Shown here one piece after another: positions 34,029 to 47,311 of a stretch of DNA of 64,000 bases. Origin of the DNA: Trematomus loennbergii (lineage: Eukaryota > Chordata > Actinopteri > Perciformes > Nototheniidae). A program made the translations under genes and the position numbers. The DNA lies in contig JAAOOA010000002.1 in NCBI GenBank assembly GCA_012861695.1, forward strand, positions 40,114,800-40,178,799. The letters run 5' to 3'. Each line of letters starts with the position of its first letter. Position 1 is the first letter of the stretch. The notes beneath the pieces were generated by a model, which saw nothing but the letters and a program-made list of their open reading frames with translations, was not told the DNA's origin and searched no databases.

Positions 34029-34987
34029 CAGGGTCGGCTTCATGGGGGGTCATTCGCGGGCCATGCCCCCCAGACGAGTCACTGGCAAGCCCTGCCACTT
34101 TTTAGTTTTGTTATCATATTATAAGTGAAAACTTTTCCACTAAATGTTATTTGTGTGAAATAAATCAGAAATAAAGAATACAAATAATAAACACAGCCTG
34201 AGGTGTGCTCACTGCTGCTCGTTGATTGGTGAATGTTGCTTGACCAACGACCCCCGACCTTTGTTTTGTTGTCATTACGTGGCTGACTGTTTAGTTGTAA
34301 GCCCAATGGCGATCTGTTCATCTGTTATACTAATTATATAAGCCATCGAAAATAATATGATACAGTACAGTACAAGTATTTCTGGGTCTCTGTGTTTCAT
34401 TCAAGCTCGGCTCTGTGTATGTGTGGCACGAGCACATTTTGTTGTTGTTAGCATCTGGTTAGCTAGCTATGCTAACGGATATAAAGAGCTGTTTCTACAA
34501 CAAGTGTGGAGGAGAGTCCTCTCCTGTCAGACTGAGAGGCTCAGATAACTACAGCTCAGTGAGGTAAGGTCAGGACTCTGTCGTAGTTAACTTAAGTTAT
34601 CTCAGTGGGTCTCAAACGGTTTGGTCACCATTTATGTAAACAAGTATTTCTGAGGAACACCTTTATATGATCATTATAGTTATTAAAAAATAAGAGAATA
34701 AATTAAAAACAGGTATGAAATACTATGGGACAGTAAAACAAGAATACAGTTTAAAAGGGGAGTGATTTGTAAAATAAAGAAAAAGTAAATCTGTTTACAG
34801 TTCTGTTTCATATGGGTGTTGAGAGATGTATCCATAGATCTCTTAATTTTGCTCTCAAAGTGCACCAGATTGATGCATTTAACTTCCAATATTTAAAAAT
34901 AAATCTTCCCGGGGAGGATGCCCCCGGACCCCCCTAGATGAAGTTAGGTCCACCCCCCACCTAAAACATGTTCACATGAATAGGATA
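34029..34987. mobile_element. hAT-like element, left end and interior
   Basis: Starts CAGGGTCGGCTTCATGGGG. Near its right side lies CCCGGGGAGGATGCCCCCGG with a preceding block (34690-34900) that matches, inverted, 39721-39970 in the hAT at 39561. A block at 34400-34510 matches the insertion in element A, and GTGAG/GTAAGGTC at 34560-34572 looks like a splice donor. The right terminus was not found; the BED-exon hAT MITE is inserted just after. Confidence 0.55.
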
Positions 34988-34995
34988 CTAAATAC

Positions 34996-36404
34996 CAGAG
35001 GTGGGAGTAAGTCCTACATGTGCAAGTCATGAGCAAGTCTCAAGTCTTGACCTACAAGTATCAAGCAAGTCCCAAGTCACTGTGGTGAGAGTCAAGCAAG
35101 TCAAGTCAAGTCATTGCTCAGGTCAAGTCAAGTCAAGTCAAGTCATACGAAATTCTGATGAATAAGCCCAGTTTCCGCATTTAAATCAGTGGTTATGAAA
35201 ATGGATTCAACCCACACTATGATCTTCATTACATACACAGTTAATCATTTGAAATCTAATTTAGACCGATGACAATCATATTAGATTAATATTAACCCTA
35301 GAACTGCAGACAATATAGCTAGGACTCAATCAAAAAGTCTGTTCAAAAAGGCAGAATTCCAGGTAAGAAAATCATATATGGCATTTGCCATTACACATAT
35401 TTAATTTAAATTTCTGTTAACACTAGAACCGCCAACAGCATCACCTACATAGATATCATTTTCAAATCATTTAATTTGTTCCTCTTCATAATTTCCTTAT
35501 AAACTAAGTAGGACGATTTAAAACTCACTTAATTGGGTTAATTTAGAAATTGCTTCAGTTTATCATCATAACAGATCAAAAAGTTCAGATTCATTTTACA
35601 ATAAATCAAGAATGATGCACTTCTACAAACAAAAACATAATTAAAACATTTAAACAAACTACTAAAAGTAGATGAACTACATTATTCAACAGTTTACAGT
35701 AACTTCTGATAATAACACAGGGGAAATAAACGAGGCATCTCTTTTTCCTCTCTCCCTCTCCTGACAGCCCGTCAGTATCAGGGTTAGTCAAAATGAATCC
35801 CTTGGCGGTTCTAGTGTTATTTACCGTTTTGTCTTCTCTTTGCAATGCTTAATCGATTTGAAACCAAGTCTAACGTAGCTTAAACTTAACGTTAGCTTTC
35901 TAGCTAACACAACACATTCACGCACCTTTCTCTGTGGGTTTTTTTGTAGTGACGAATGAAGTTGGATGTTGTGGTGGTCGTGTCACTGATCTTTATGCTG
36001 CAGACCCTGCATACTGTTCTCTATTATCGTCATCGACAACATAATCCTTGAATCCAAACTTCACTATTTTTGGAGTAACGCTAGCCGCTGCCATGTTAAC
36101 TGACACTCCTGCCGTCTAGTGGGTTGCCAGGTTTGCGCGCACGGCGCTATAATCACCCAATCACGTTTTTCGAAAAAACTAAACGTAATATCTCACTACA
36201 AAAACAAACGCAAATATTTAATTTTAAACAGTCAAGTCCTTTCAAGTCATCTGTCTCAAGCTTAAGTCAAGTCTCAAGTCATGAATACCAAGTCAAAGTC
36301 AAGTCAAGTCTTTTATCAATGTTAGTCAAGCAAGTCTCAAGTCAAAAAATATGCGACTCGAGTCTGACTCGAGTCAAGTCATGTGACTCGAGTCCCCACC
36401 TCTA
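34996..36404 (-). mobile_element. Second BED-exon hAT MITE, inverted
   Basis: The left edge CAGAGGTGGGAGTAAGTCC and the right edge GACTCGAGTCCCCACCTCT are the ends of the 11920 element in opposite orientation. The 8-bp duplication CTAAATAC lies at 34988-34995 and 36405-36412. The terminal base on the right is A where G is expected. The interior is highly similar to the first copy, including its BED exon, here frameshifted. Confidence 0.88.
35926..36094 (-). pseudogene. BED zinc-finger exon, frameshifted copy
   Basis: ATG (minus) at 36094-36092 gives MAAASVTPKIVKFGFKDYVV and then a net 7-base deletion relative to the copy at 12231 throws the frame before the first finger cysteine; a stop follows. 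The finger itself is still encoded in another frame. The splice donor GAAAG/GTGCG is retained. Confidence 0.75.
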
Positions 36405-36684
36405 CTAAATACATTTGCACACTTTTTATATGGTGGCCTATGTCCATATGTTTCTGTTTGGGTGGTCGTGCCACAACCGTGCATGTACTGTATGCACAAG
36501 TCATACTGTAGGTGCGCTAAAAAATAGCACTACACCCCTGCAATGTGTGTGAAAACAAGAGACTTCACAGCATGTTTTGAAATTGAAGTTGCATTGGTGT
36601 TTGTGTGTTGGTTGTGGACGGCAGTGTGTGCCCCCCCCCCGTGGTAAATGATTGACCCCCCGATTCGAAAAAAAAAAAAAAAGT
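36405..36684. other. Spacer with C and A homopolymers
   Basis: No gene. A C run of about ten bases near 36631 and an A run of about fifteen near 36667 precede the long-TIR relative. Confidence 0.5.
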
Positions 36685-39115
36685 TTTTCATTCATTGCAT
36701 ATGATATGTCAATAAACCTTAAAAAATCTTGAAATCTTGAAAGGGATGTGCAAAATAGCCATTATATACAGTTTTTAATTAACCAACCTGTTTAGCCCGA
36801 GAGCCCCCGGTAGAGGGGGCTGCAGGTTTTTTTTTCACAAAACTGTGTCTCAGGGCTTCTTAATATTTAAAAACCTATTAATGTGTCATACCAGATTAAC
36901 GGGAAGAAACTCAGCTAATTGACAGTACAAACCATTTTTACCAAAACAAAACACAAGTCTCATAAGAAGCGTCTAAATGACCTTGGCACAGAACTCAAGG
37001 TAAAAATACCCTTATTACTTATCGTAACTGCACATACAAGATATCCGATTAAAGCTGAGATTCCACAGATTATATAGGTATTAGTATCATCACTGAGCGA
37101 TCAGAACTCGCGACAGGGGAAGCAAACACAGACATCACAACACGTAGCATTATGGAGCAAACACGGGAGATCGTCAAAACCTAAGCTGTTATTCTGATCA
37201 AAAGTCGTGTTCAATGGCATTAAAACGATAAAAACGCTGCTGGGGGTTAATCCATAGGTTAATCCAATGCGTCTGTCACAAATCTGAGATTTTAAATTAG
37301 CTGCTAATGGTAGCCACCAGAGTGTATCGCAGCTTCCGGTTCCTTGGCACTCTGGCTGCGCAGCACTCATTCACCAATGGGTAATGTTTAGATGGATTTT
37401 AGGAACTTCCCCTCGATTCTATTGGCTCTAACGGTCAAAAAGAGATGTCAATCATCAAAATCGAACGAGGGGGGCCAGAGATATGGAAAATGCACCCAAA
37501 TGACCTCTCTAAAAAGGTCACATTTCACTTGTTTTGCATCAATCTTGATACAGGGTACTTATTATATGTTATAGTTTGGATTCCTAAAGCTTTTAGTCTA
37601 CCATCCCATCATTTAAGGGTGGTTTTCACTATAAGTAATTTTTTTTTTTGGACGGACACTATAATTTATATTTTTTTACTATGTTCAATCTGAATTTACT
37701 TTAAAATAAAAACATCTATATTGATTCTGACACTTCTACATCCAACTCACAGGTGTAACCTTGCTTTGAGAAAAAAGTTATTAATTTACCCCTTTTAGAA
37801 GTGAAGATATGGTCATTTGTTCTGGGAATGTCATTTTCGAGCCTGAGACCTGAAAAACAGGCTCAGGGCTTAACAGGTTAAAGAATATCTAATGAATGAG
37901 GAACCTGGATGTGCAAAATAGCCATTATATACAGCCTTTAATTAACTATTAGTAGAGAATAACGAGTAATGAATATACTATATAGGGATCTGCAGATACA
38001 TGTTTAGTCTTCTCAAGCACCAACTATCAAATATCTCGCCTGATTGTTGGCACTTGACAATCACCTTCCCTGAATTTTACTCAGGTGTAACTAAAGTCTG
38101 ATTTAAGGTTTGTTTATATTTCACATCATTAATCCAAATCTGTAAATTGTTAAACTAAAATAAATGTAGTGGAGTAAAAATACCAGGTTAACCTTTGAAT
38201 TGTAGTGGAGTAGAATTACAAAGTAACAATGAGCTGTCATGTGGGTATATATTAATGCTGCCCATTATGGACACAAGTAATTTTCACCCATTTATTAATG
38301 ATATGTTTTACATTTGATAACACCAATGTGTTTGCTATCCCCTAAACCTGCAGGGATGTACACAGTTTAATACTAGCAACTTCTAATTGTGGGAAATACG
38401 AAAATGTCTTTTAAACCTACAATTCCCAGTAGAGACGTGCCATAGAACATGTTGCAAAACACAATAGCCAGCATGTGTAGTTCTGGGGGGGGGGCTGGAC
38501 TCGTTCGAATCCAGTTTTGGATAGTCTGCCGTGGTTTCATTCCATTTCAAAGTCCTCTTTGATGCTCGGTGTAACCTTGGCGCACTGCCACTCCAACATC
38601 CAATCACAGAGCTTGAAGATTAGTCACGGGGTTTGTCAAGCAAAGGACTGCAGTCCCAAACGATAGCTGAGGATTATGGGTAGTGTAGTGTCTTCGGCCA
38701 TCCTAAACTCCGAAAAAACTATTTGTTTCTCCGAATCGAAGGGGAAAAACACAAAAGCATTGTACACAATTTAAACCAATCAATGTTGTGTAATTAACAA
38801 GGATAATCTGGTGTTTTTAGTTGATGAGTACTGCAGATTACTATGCAAACTTCGAGACCGGAAATACTGTTTTCACCCCAAGCTGTTGCCTGGCAACGCA
38901 ATTCTGTTGATAGTTATTTCATATCGCATTAACACCATATCCCAGCGTGCATTGCGGCTAAAACATCCAATCACCGAGCTTCAACCATAGCTGAGGATCT
39001 TGGGTAATCAGTTCAGTGGGTGTGTATCGCCTACGTCTGTTTCCGGTGACTTTATTTTGAAATTCAGTTCCTGGCGGACGGCAAAAAAGCCCAAGATTAT
39101 AGAATTCTTTTTTCT
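36685..39115. mobile_element. Long-TIR relative C, rearranged and end-less
   Basis: It shares with elements A and B the LINE 3' end (36685-36745), GGGATGTGCAAAATAGCC, GGGATCTGCAGATACATG, TGAATTTTACTCAGGTGTAA, ATGAGCTGTCATGTGGG and CATTTCAAAGTCC blocks. Its right side holds the B-type subterminal block (38700-38850) followed by the A-type subterminal block (38930-39100), then stops without either terminus. The segment around GATGTGCAAAATAGCC is duplicated (36740 and 37910) on the two sides of the CCTGTTAAG element. Confidence 0.7.
36787..37877 (-). mobile_element. CCTGTTAAG-family MITE, copy 2 (inverted)
   Basis: The left edge is CCTGTTTAGCCCGAGAGCCC and the right edge is AGGGCTTAACAGG followed by TTAA (37878-37881). 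It is an inverted relative of 19476-20612. Both edges contain short self-complementary stretches, e.g. AGCCCCCGGTAGAGGGGGCT on the left. The left flank is CCAA rather than TTAA. Confidence 0.72.
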
Positions 39116-39560
39116 ATAATTTTCTTATTAATTGATGCAGCCAACCCCCCACCCAAATGCATAACCAGCCGCTTAATGCGCAGTGCAGATTCGGTAATGA
39201 ATAAAAAATAAGCATTCATTCACAAACTAAATCAGGAGACTTTTAAAGTTTTACATTCACATCAAAGTATCAGTAGGCTACGTGTATGAAACACATGACT
39301 TCAAAAACAGTTAAGTGCTGAAACATTGCATGCGATAGTCCACCTTCTCTTCCCTTTCCTCTCACACACGGCAAGTGCAGCAGCAGTCATCGTCTCTGTA
39401 ATTAGCTCAGTCTAAAAGTAAAAAAGAAGCGAAAGTTTCGTAAAATTATGTTTTACTAAATACTCTAGATCTCCACCCTCCATAACTGCACTTGTTAATG
39501 TTGCTACTTGCCATCAGCGGTGATGACAGTACGAAGTTGATGCGATTTGATTGGAGTGAT

Positions 39561-40551
39561 CAGGGCCGGCCCTAGACTTTTGGGGGCCCTAAGCGAGCTT
39601 TGGCTTGGGGGCCCCCCTCACTCTAGCGTTCTCACTACACACACACGGAACCAACTTTTGTCTTATGATGTTAGCATAAGCACACATATTGTATAAATAA
39701 GCATGTAAACACTGTGGACCTAACATCCTCTAGGGGGGTCCTCACCTTCTCTAAGGGGGTCCGGGGGTATGCTCCCCGGGAAGATGTTTTTTTAAATATT
39801 GAAGTTAAAAGAATCAATCTTGTGCACTTTGAGAGCAAAATTAAGAGATCTATGGATACATCTCTCAACACCCATATGAAACAGAACTGTAAACAGATTT
39901 TTCTTTATGGATATTTTACAAATCACTCCCCTTTTAAACTGTATTCTTGTTTTGTCATATAGTATTTCATAACTGTTTTTCATTTATTCTCTCTGGCTGT
40001 CCATCTCATAATGTTCACATAGAAACTAGCTGTCAATAGGAATATCATTCAGAAGAATTATAATTTCATGCAAAAATCTGTCACAAAAAGAGGTTGCACA
40101 TTTACATTCAGGTGTTGTTATGGCAACGTCAGTGGTCAAACAGCCACATTTACTGCTGCAAATACGTTCAAACATGCTGTCGACACGTAAAGCAGTGGCA
40201 ACTATGCCACCATTTCAGCTGACTTTTTCTCAGAAATACTGTCACATAACATCCATATATTTCAGTGCTAGGTTGCATTCACTGAACACGGGAAATTACA
40301 ATCCTGCCGTCCTCTCTAGTGTCATGATGAGGTTCAGGTAAAGCACGGTTCATGTATTATATTATTGACTCAATAATTTAATACATGACTTTGAGAGTAG
40401 ACAATCTAGGCATATTAACAAAATTAATTAAACATACTTATCACGGCGACAGTGTACTGAGATTATTCTTTTTTTTGTTGCTAGGGGGCACTTAGTGGCT
40501 GCGGGGCCCTAAGCGGCCGCTTATGTCGCTTAATGGGTCGGGCCGGCTCTG
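39561..40551. mobile_element. 991-bp hAT element
   Basis: Ends are CAGGGCCGGCCCTAGACTTT and GGGTCGGGCCGGCTCTG. The 8-bp duplication GGAGTGAT lies at 39553-39560 and 40552-40559. Next to the ends, GGGGGCCCTAAGCG and GGGGCCCTAAGCGGCC give extra inverted similarity. It shares about 250 bp, inverted, with 34690-34950. No transposase exon is recognised. Confidence 0.85.
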
Positions 40552-40553
40552 GG

Positions 40554-40628
40554 AGTGATTAGTCAAGGCCATGCCAAGGGAAGCCACCCGCCCTCTGGCT
40601 TCCCTTGGCATGGCCCTGACTAATCACT
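40554..40628. repeat. Near-perfect 33-bp-arm palindrome
   Basis: Arms 40554-40586 and 40596-40628 are complementary with one mismatch and enclose a 9-base loop. Each arm contains GGCCATGCCAAGGGAAGCCA or its complement. The left arm overlaps the right target duplication of the preceding hAT element. Confidence 0.9.
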
Positions 40629-41739
40629 AGTGATGTGTCGGTCGCGAACGAGCGAGGAAAATGGACTTAAAATTCATCATAGCTTGGTCAACTTTCATCC
40701 GTCTGTGTGGCTCTCTAAAGGCTATCGGCATTGAGTGCAGCCTAATGGCGATTTCTTATCTTAAGTCATTTATTATGTTGTCTATTTGTACTTTTCATTT
40801 TTATTGTGTAATTTCATCCTGCGAAAATATTAGCAATTAAAAATCATGAAATGTATTATAAAGAGAAAGACGTTTTTTTTTTTAACCACAAGTTTAAAAT
40901 TTCTGTTTGACAAGTTTGGAATAAGAAGGGTATTTTGTTGAAAAAAAATTTTTTTGTTACACGTCAACTCATCTATCGCCCATTCTTTATTATGGCTCAT
41001 GAGTCGGGTCATGACAAACTTGGATCACTTGAAACACAAAAAAGAGCCAGGAGGCATAGTACACACACAGAGACCCCTAGTGGAGTGCAGGGGGCCGTAG
41101 CAATGTTAAATGACACAGGAAAAGCTTAACATTTCTACACATGGCACATGAGATGTCCTTAAAATTGCAATCTATTTACACACCTTCCCATGGGATCGTG
41201 TTGACAAGTGCTATTCAACTCTGTTGCCCATAGACCACAGGATTGCTCCCCTCACTCCCACTTATATAGATCCACATTATACTGTAGTCTACCATTTAGT
41301 TCAGGAGCATTAGCACTAATGGAATACACTGCTGGGATACAGCATGCTAAGCCACAAAAGGTCTTGTTATAAATGTCAGCTCTTTTCTATAATGTAAGTG
41401 ATACTCCAGAGCAGGTTGGGGTGGTTATAGTAGAAAAAGCTCCCCTTACACACTGGCTAACAGGTACCATACTGAGAAAACGTGGTTTGAAGTTGAAATA
41501 ATTGCACTCATGGCACTAGCTTCTCTATTTTCTATACACGCCGTCTGATATAATCAGTCATACAAAATATATTAGTCACTAGGCATATACTGTATAAGAT
41601 TGGATTTGACAAATCGTAAAGGAAACGTTTTTTGTGTTGTTTAATCTGTTAAAAGCATATGTTTCACAACAAGTAAATAAAGTAAGGGAAATTGCCAAAC
41701 ATACATTTGTAGCACTTATTAGCCATGTTAGCTTTCTGT
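40629..41739. other. Mostly unrecognised DNA
   Basis: Begins with AGTGATGTGTCGGTCGCGAA, resembling the end of a fish hAT family, but no partner end was found. The rest is AT-rich without a gene. Confidence 0.4.
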
Positions 41740-42140
41740 GTATGGAAACATTGGTCAGTTGGTTGGTCGATCCAATGCTTTTGTCTGGAAAATATATAAA
41801 CAACAATCATGAGGATATACCATTGAATTATGGCTAGACATTCATGGTCTTTAGAGAATGTTTCCTAACCATTGGGGATCCCCTGACTTTCCATCTAGCA
41901 ATACCAGCAGGTCTATATTTGTTGATCTAGGTGAAATATATTTTTGGATGGATTGTCATGATTCTTTTTTGAATATTTATGACATTCCTGTTTGTACAGA
42001 ATTGTGTTATTATAATACTGTGGTGATAACTTAACATACTAAGCTAAGATACTTAAGCAATCTTCGTAGGCATGTAAGCATGCTAATGTTAGCCTGTAGC
42101 TCATAGCACCGCTAACTACAGCCTCACAAATCCACTGGCT
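41740..42140 (-). repeat. Old interspersed repeat fragment
   Basis: Phrases such as AAGCATGCTAATGTTAGCCT, GTAGCTCATAGCACCGCTAA and TACAGCCTCACAAATCCACT belong to a repeat scattered through fish genomes. A degraded relative appears around 45590-46440. I cannot name its class. Confidence 0.45.
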
Positions 42141-45100
42141 GCTGCAAACTCTTTAATTATTGGGGCATGAAGCATAAACAATGTAACATTTAAAAGGAAC
42201 TCATAATTGACTCCCTTTATTTGCTGTGCGAACGCTTGTACCTCCTTCTGAAAAAATAATTACAACGCTTTTAGTTGGACTTTAAAGCTTTTACTTTTTA
42301 CCTGAAGGCCATCGTTGATTCACTACCAGATGTAAAGTCTAGATGCCATCATACAGACTGCTCCTATGAAATAAACAGATAAAGATTTTTTGATGAGTGA
42401 TAAAATGTTTTAATCTCTTCAACTTCAATTAATCAGTTTGATATTTGGCATCTGGATAATTGAGATTGGTCTACATACTGTAACACATTGTGCTGGCTTT
42501 CTTGTGTGTCCTGTTTAAATATCTAGTGACTCGTAGGCAACCTTAATCGAGTTCCAGGATGTCCCCGAAAAGATGGAGAATAGTTTTTTTACTTCAGAAG
42601 TGAGTTCAATGTGAGTTAGAGCCAAAAGAGCAGGTATTCTGATATTGGGTTTCACTTCCTCCAGGGTAATCTTCACAACAGAAGTTGAAAAACAAGGGCT
42701 TTATAATCTTACTTATCAAACAACCAACATCTTTTCAGATAAAGGACCCTGATACAAAATCTTATTAAATGGGGAATTAAAGTGTATCCTTTTATGGATC
42801 CTTAACACAAAAATGGTTAATGCAACAGGTGTGGAATACAGGCTCACATACAGAAACACTCCTACACCCAAGCAAAGCTTTTACGAAAGTTTACTCATGC
42901 CTGCAGAATCATTTTGCCCATCCTTATGAGGAGAATATCTGGCGTATACCAAGTGACACTTTTGCAAATGAACACCAGAGTCGTCAAAACAGAGCGTCAC
43001 TTTGAGTTGAGAGTTGCTGAGCTGACTATGTGCAGGCTTCTGGAACAATAACTGACAGATAGTGACGTTATGCTGCAGTACGCAGCCGCTCCAAGCTTTG
43101 CAGTGCTCTAATGTTGATGCTTTTCACTGTGTGAACCTCCTCTATGTAGAGCGTGAAGTGAATAAGCAGACATACAGAGTACCTGGTGATGAGGCACCAT
43201 ATAAGGCAGCAGTCTGACGGAATGCACTGCAGTGAAATCCTGCTGGGTAGAGAGGAGAGCCCCCAAGTAACCCATACACATCACACAAACTTTTACTATA
43301 ACAATTATTCCAGTACTTGGATGAACATGTATTTTTTTAAAGATCTAGAAACTTACTAGAAACCAAAATAGTCCTCCAGGGTCAAATGACTCCTTAATAA
43401 ATCAACCTTATGTATTTACCCTGGAGTGCTATTAGACAGCCTCATTAAGCATGTCTTACTCTAAGATGCAAAACATCTTCAGAACAAAGACACGATGCAG
43501 CAGTAGTGTGTCCTCTGAACCTGAAATCCCCTCGAACAGTGAAGAGTCACCAGAATTGTTCCCTTTTTACCCCATTAATGACTTCCCTTATTTGTCTAAA
43601 GGAAATGTGGCAGATAGACGGAACGGTTGGGCAACAAAAAATCTGTGCCTATATACTTGACTCGTTATTATTCATGCTTTTATTATTTGTTTATCAGAAG
43701 ATATCAGACAACACTTCTGAGCAACACTTTGCTTGTCCTAGAAATTAAAACTAGAGCTAAAAAGAAGAGGTCCAAGTTGTATTCAGAAAAAATGGTCTTT
43801 TAACTTTTAAAACTTTTAAACATTGTTTAAAGGTTCTCTAATTTATATGATTATGCTAACATGGACTTTGTGTAATTTGAAAGAGGGTCACTCAACCAAA
43901 CATGCAGTTTTTCTCATGTTTTAGCATCTTTCAGCTTTTTGTTTAGGTTTTTTGGCATGCGACTTTATAGCCGTCTGTATACTACCTGTCCAAACATTAG
44001 ATAGACAAAGGTAACATTCAGCTAGTGAACATATTGTAGCATTTAGCAGCTCAAGATATGTTCCAAAAACAGAAACAAAACAGCTCACAGAAAAGGAATA
44101 TTGGGCTTACATTAGCTAGGCAGCCATAAACAAAACATTTTGATTGATGCCTGCTAGAGGTCAAATAAGTTCACAGCATGCTAACACATTCACTCTTTGA
44201 GTTTTATACGAAGATAATAGGTCAATATTAGTTTAAAAGTAGTCTAGCTGCCACTAAACGGTCTTTTAAAATTATTATATCATTTTGTCTCCACGCACGA
44301 TTGAAACATTTATCACTTAATTGGCGTTTTTACTCATTTTAAAGAAAGTAAACTGGAAACATTGGCAGCTATTTACAGTTCATAGCTTGGCAAGTCTGTA
44401 CTGTTTACTGATGAGCAGAAACCAAAAAAAGGAAACTTCTTAATGAAATGAAAAAAGATGAAGACAAAAAGACAAAAAAAAGGAAATGGAAAAACAAGTA
44501 GTATAAAAGCTACATGGTATCCAGAAAAGGCTGTTGTTCAATCACAGGAGACAAAAGTAATCATCTAACGGCACACATGTTCTGCTGGGACTCGTCACTG
44601 CAGGGTTAATGCTGAAGACTAATTGCTCCTGTCTGCCATTACTTTTGTCAAAACACTGAAACACATGGAACTATTTTCCTAAAAAAACATTCAAACCCTG
44701 AAAGCCACACAAAGACTTGCAGCCTGACCGTATGGGTCAATTACAACAACAGGTCCACGCAGGGCAGCTTCAAAATGATTATTTTCAAATACAAGCTCTA
44801 TGTGTTGGACCTGCAGGCAGCTGCCACTGAATCACTCAGCAGGAGCTCTGCTTTGACAGCACTAGCTTCTATTGTACATGTGAGACAGTTCTCCTTTCAA
44901 ATAAATCAAATGAGTCCAAGGGCAGGAAGCCACAGGATCAGCAAAAAAGGTTGATATTGGTATGTAACCAACTGGATGGGATGGCTTGCTGATTTCGTTG
45001 AAAAAGATGCCTATGATGTAAGGAGCTGTTGTATAAAGTTTGAAATTGCTTTCGCATTGACTGTTGCAAATGCAAATAGCCTTTCCTTGCATGAGGACGT

Positions 45101-45579
45101 TTTTTGGCATTGGCCTACAGAAAGATTTGTTTTTGATAAACGGAGGAGAAATGGGTAGTTAGGGTAAACATTATTGATAGCTTACAGAGAGATACTGCTG
45201 CTTACAAGCGGCAACAAATCCCAGCAACCCTAACACCAAACACTTGGCCCAGTAAGGATGTACTAAATGCTAATATCAGCATGCTACTGTGACGCACACA
45301 ACATGTTTGGTCAACTTTAAGGGTATATTTGATCAAATGTAAATGTTTTTTTGAGGGGAATGTTACTTATGTGAGAGGAATACTGTCTCATGAGCCACAG
45401 TGGTCAATTACTTGGATTGCCACCAGGAGGCAGTCTGGCAATTTGCTTTTTCTGTGAACTTTCTTTGCAAGGTTACTTGGTGTTTTCTCGTTCTTCTGAG
45501 CAAAGATGCAATGAAAAAAAACACCTTTCACCTTTGATTTTTTAAATTTTTTACAGGTTTAGGAAGTTTTTAACTTAAG
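42141..45579. other. Unrecognised DNA, no gene
   Basis: AT-rich sequence with small chance open frames. A weak repeat fragment near 43980-44060 resembles 33880-33920. No exons, RNA genes or terminal repeats that I can support. Confidence 0.45.
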
Positions 45580-46440
45580 TACAACATTATATTCACGTTG
45601 GGTTAGCATGTTAGCAGTCTAACATTAGCTAATTATTGCTTATCACAAAGTAAAACTAAGGATGATGACTGAGAATGCCATGGTCTTAGCAGGTTATAAT
45701 AAACCAGAGTTTATGACTGAATACAGTTTTAATCTGATGATGGTGGACATTTTAAAAAGGTAACTACTGTATTTTTCAACCTGGACCCTATTTTTTTATG
45801 TTTCTGTGTCTAAAAGACAAATGGGGATAATTGTTTTATTTGACAAATAGGATTCAGGCCAAAAAACTCTTTAAGGGAAAATAAACAAGAAGTTTATAAT
45901 TCAGCCTAAGGGTGTCATGACCATCACTACCGAATGTCATGACAACTGATTCAATGTTTCGAACAATTTTACCCAAAGACACATTATGTCTACTAGATGA
46001 GGGCTCATCAGAAATAATAGGTTATCAAATAGGTCATTAAAATACGTATGCTGGGAATCATTAGTCTGTTTGATATTGTGTGCCAATCAAAATTAGACGC
46101 CATGATATGTTACTGTAGAAGTAACAACTTTGACGTTGAAACGCCACAGGACCACTTAAGTCAACAAGATTCATCATTTTTGTCAGTGTGAATATCTGTA
46201 CCCAATTTTAAAGTAATCCTTACAGCAGCTGTCAAGACATTTCACTTGAAGCCAAAAATGACAGCAATCTGGTGTTGCTAGAGGTAAAAGTCAGGGCATC
46301 AACAAAATCAGCAAAACGACTTATGGGTGTATAACCATGACATCTTGCAGAGACACACAATGCCATGGCAATACATCCAAAAGTTATTTAATTCTGGACC
46401 AAACTGGTGGACCAGCCAGCCAATCAAACACTGGTATCAG
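45580..46440 (+). repeat. Old interspersed repeat fragments
   Basis: Contains TTAGCATGTTAGCAGTCTAA and AATTCTGGACCAAACTGGTG, typical of the same old dispersed repeat type as 41740-42140. Divergent and discontinuous. Confidence 0.4.
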
Positions 46441-47129
46441 TTGGCATGGCTACGAAACCAAACAGTAATTATAAGTCTGTACAAGGACGCATAATCAAGA
46501 CCTGAAAGTGCGCTTACTTTTCATCTTGGCACACTTGTACCTGTATTGTCAATGACGGTTAAACGTGAGTTGCAGACTTATTAAATAGGGTCATAATTCC
46601 CCTGCCTATTCTGCCACAAATAGGCATCACAGAGCTGACACACTGCTTGATTGATGGGTATGCGGGTATAAAAAACATTGGAGTAATGACCTAATTGCAA
46701 ACACATTGGTAATAAAACTGAGAAATTATTTTAAATGGCATAGGGAAGTGTCTGGAACATCATGATCTGACAGATAACACAGCTGAAGAGCAATACGAGG
46801 TGTTCTGCAGGAAAAGCCACTGGGAATAAATTGTTTGGCATTTTAATGTCCTTTTGACGTTTGAGGTACAGACACTTTGGTTTGGCTGATCTAATGTTAA
46901 TTTGGGCTAGGGGACAATTTAAAAAATCAAATAGCTCTCCTAACAGTGATCATATGGGCTTACAGTGCTGTTCTGTGCTTTTAACAGCATATTGTACAGA
47001 CTCTGATGAAGGGAGACAAGCTCAGGGACATGCAGGTGATATTTGTATCCAGATGTTCTAACCAGCAGGCCACATATTTTTAAGACTAAGAATGAGCAAG
47101 CATGGGGAGCCTCCAGGGGACTGTACAAT
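46441..47129. other. Unrecognised DNA, no gene
   Basis: No gene recognised. A minus-strand open frame over 46940-47332 is antisense to the LINE fragment that follows. Confidence 0.45.
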
Positions 47130-47229
47130 CTAACCTTCCTGTTTACTATGAACATTAGCAACATGAAGGAACTGATTGTGGACTTACGTAAGACTGAACT
47201 TCCTCTGACCGTTGTATCTATCCAGGGCG
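47130..47229 (+). pseudogene. LINE RT fragment, left piece
   Basis: Plus frame: NISNMKELIVDLRKTELPL then TVVSIQG, matching the segment after the catalytic RT motifs in a common teleost LINE group (N-x-SKTKELVVDFR). The frame is cut at 47229 by an LTR insertion and resumes at 48603. Confidence 0.7.
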
Positions 47230-47311
47230 TGAGACAGCGACCCTTTAGCGGCTGGATTTCCAGTGAAAGAATCGACCACGAGAGGAGGTAGAGTTGCAAA
47301 CCATGGTGACT

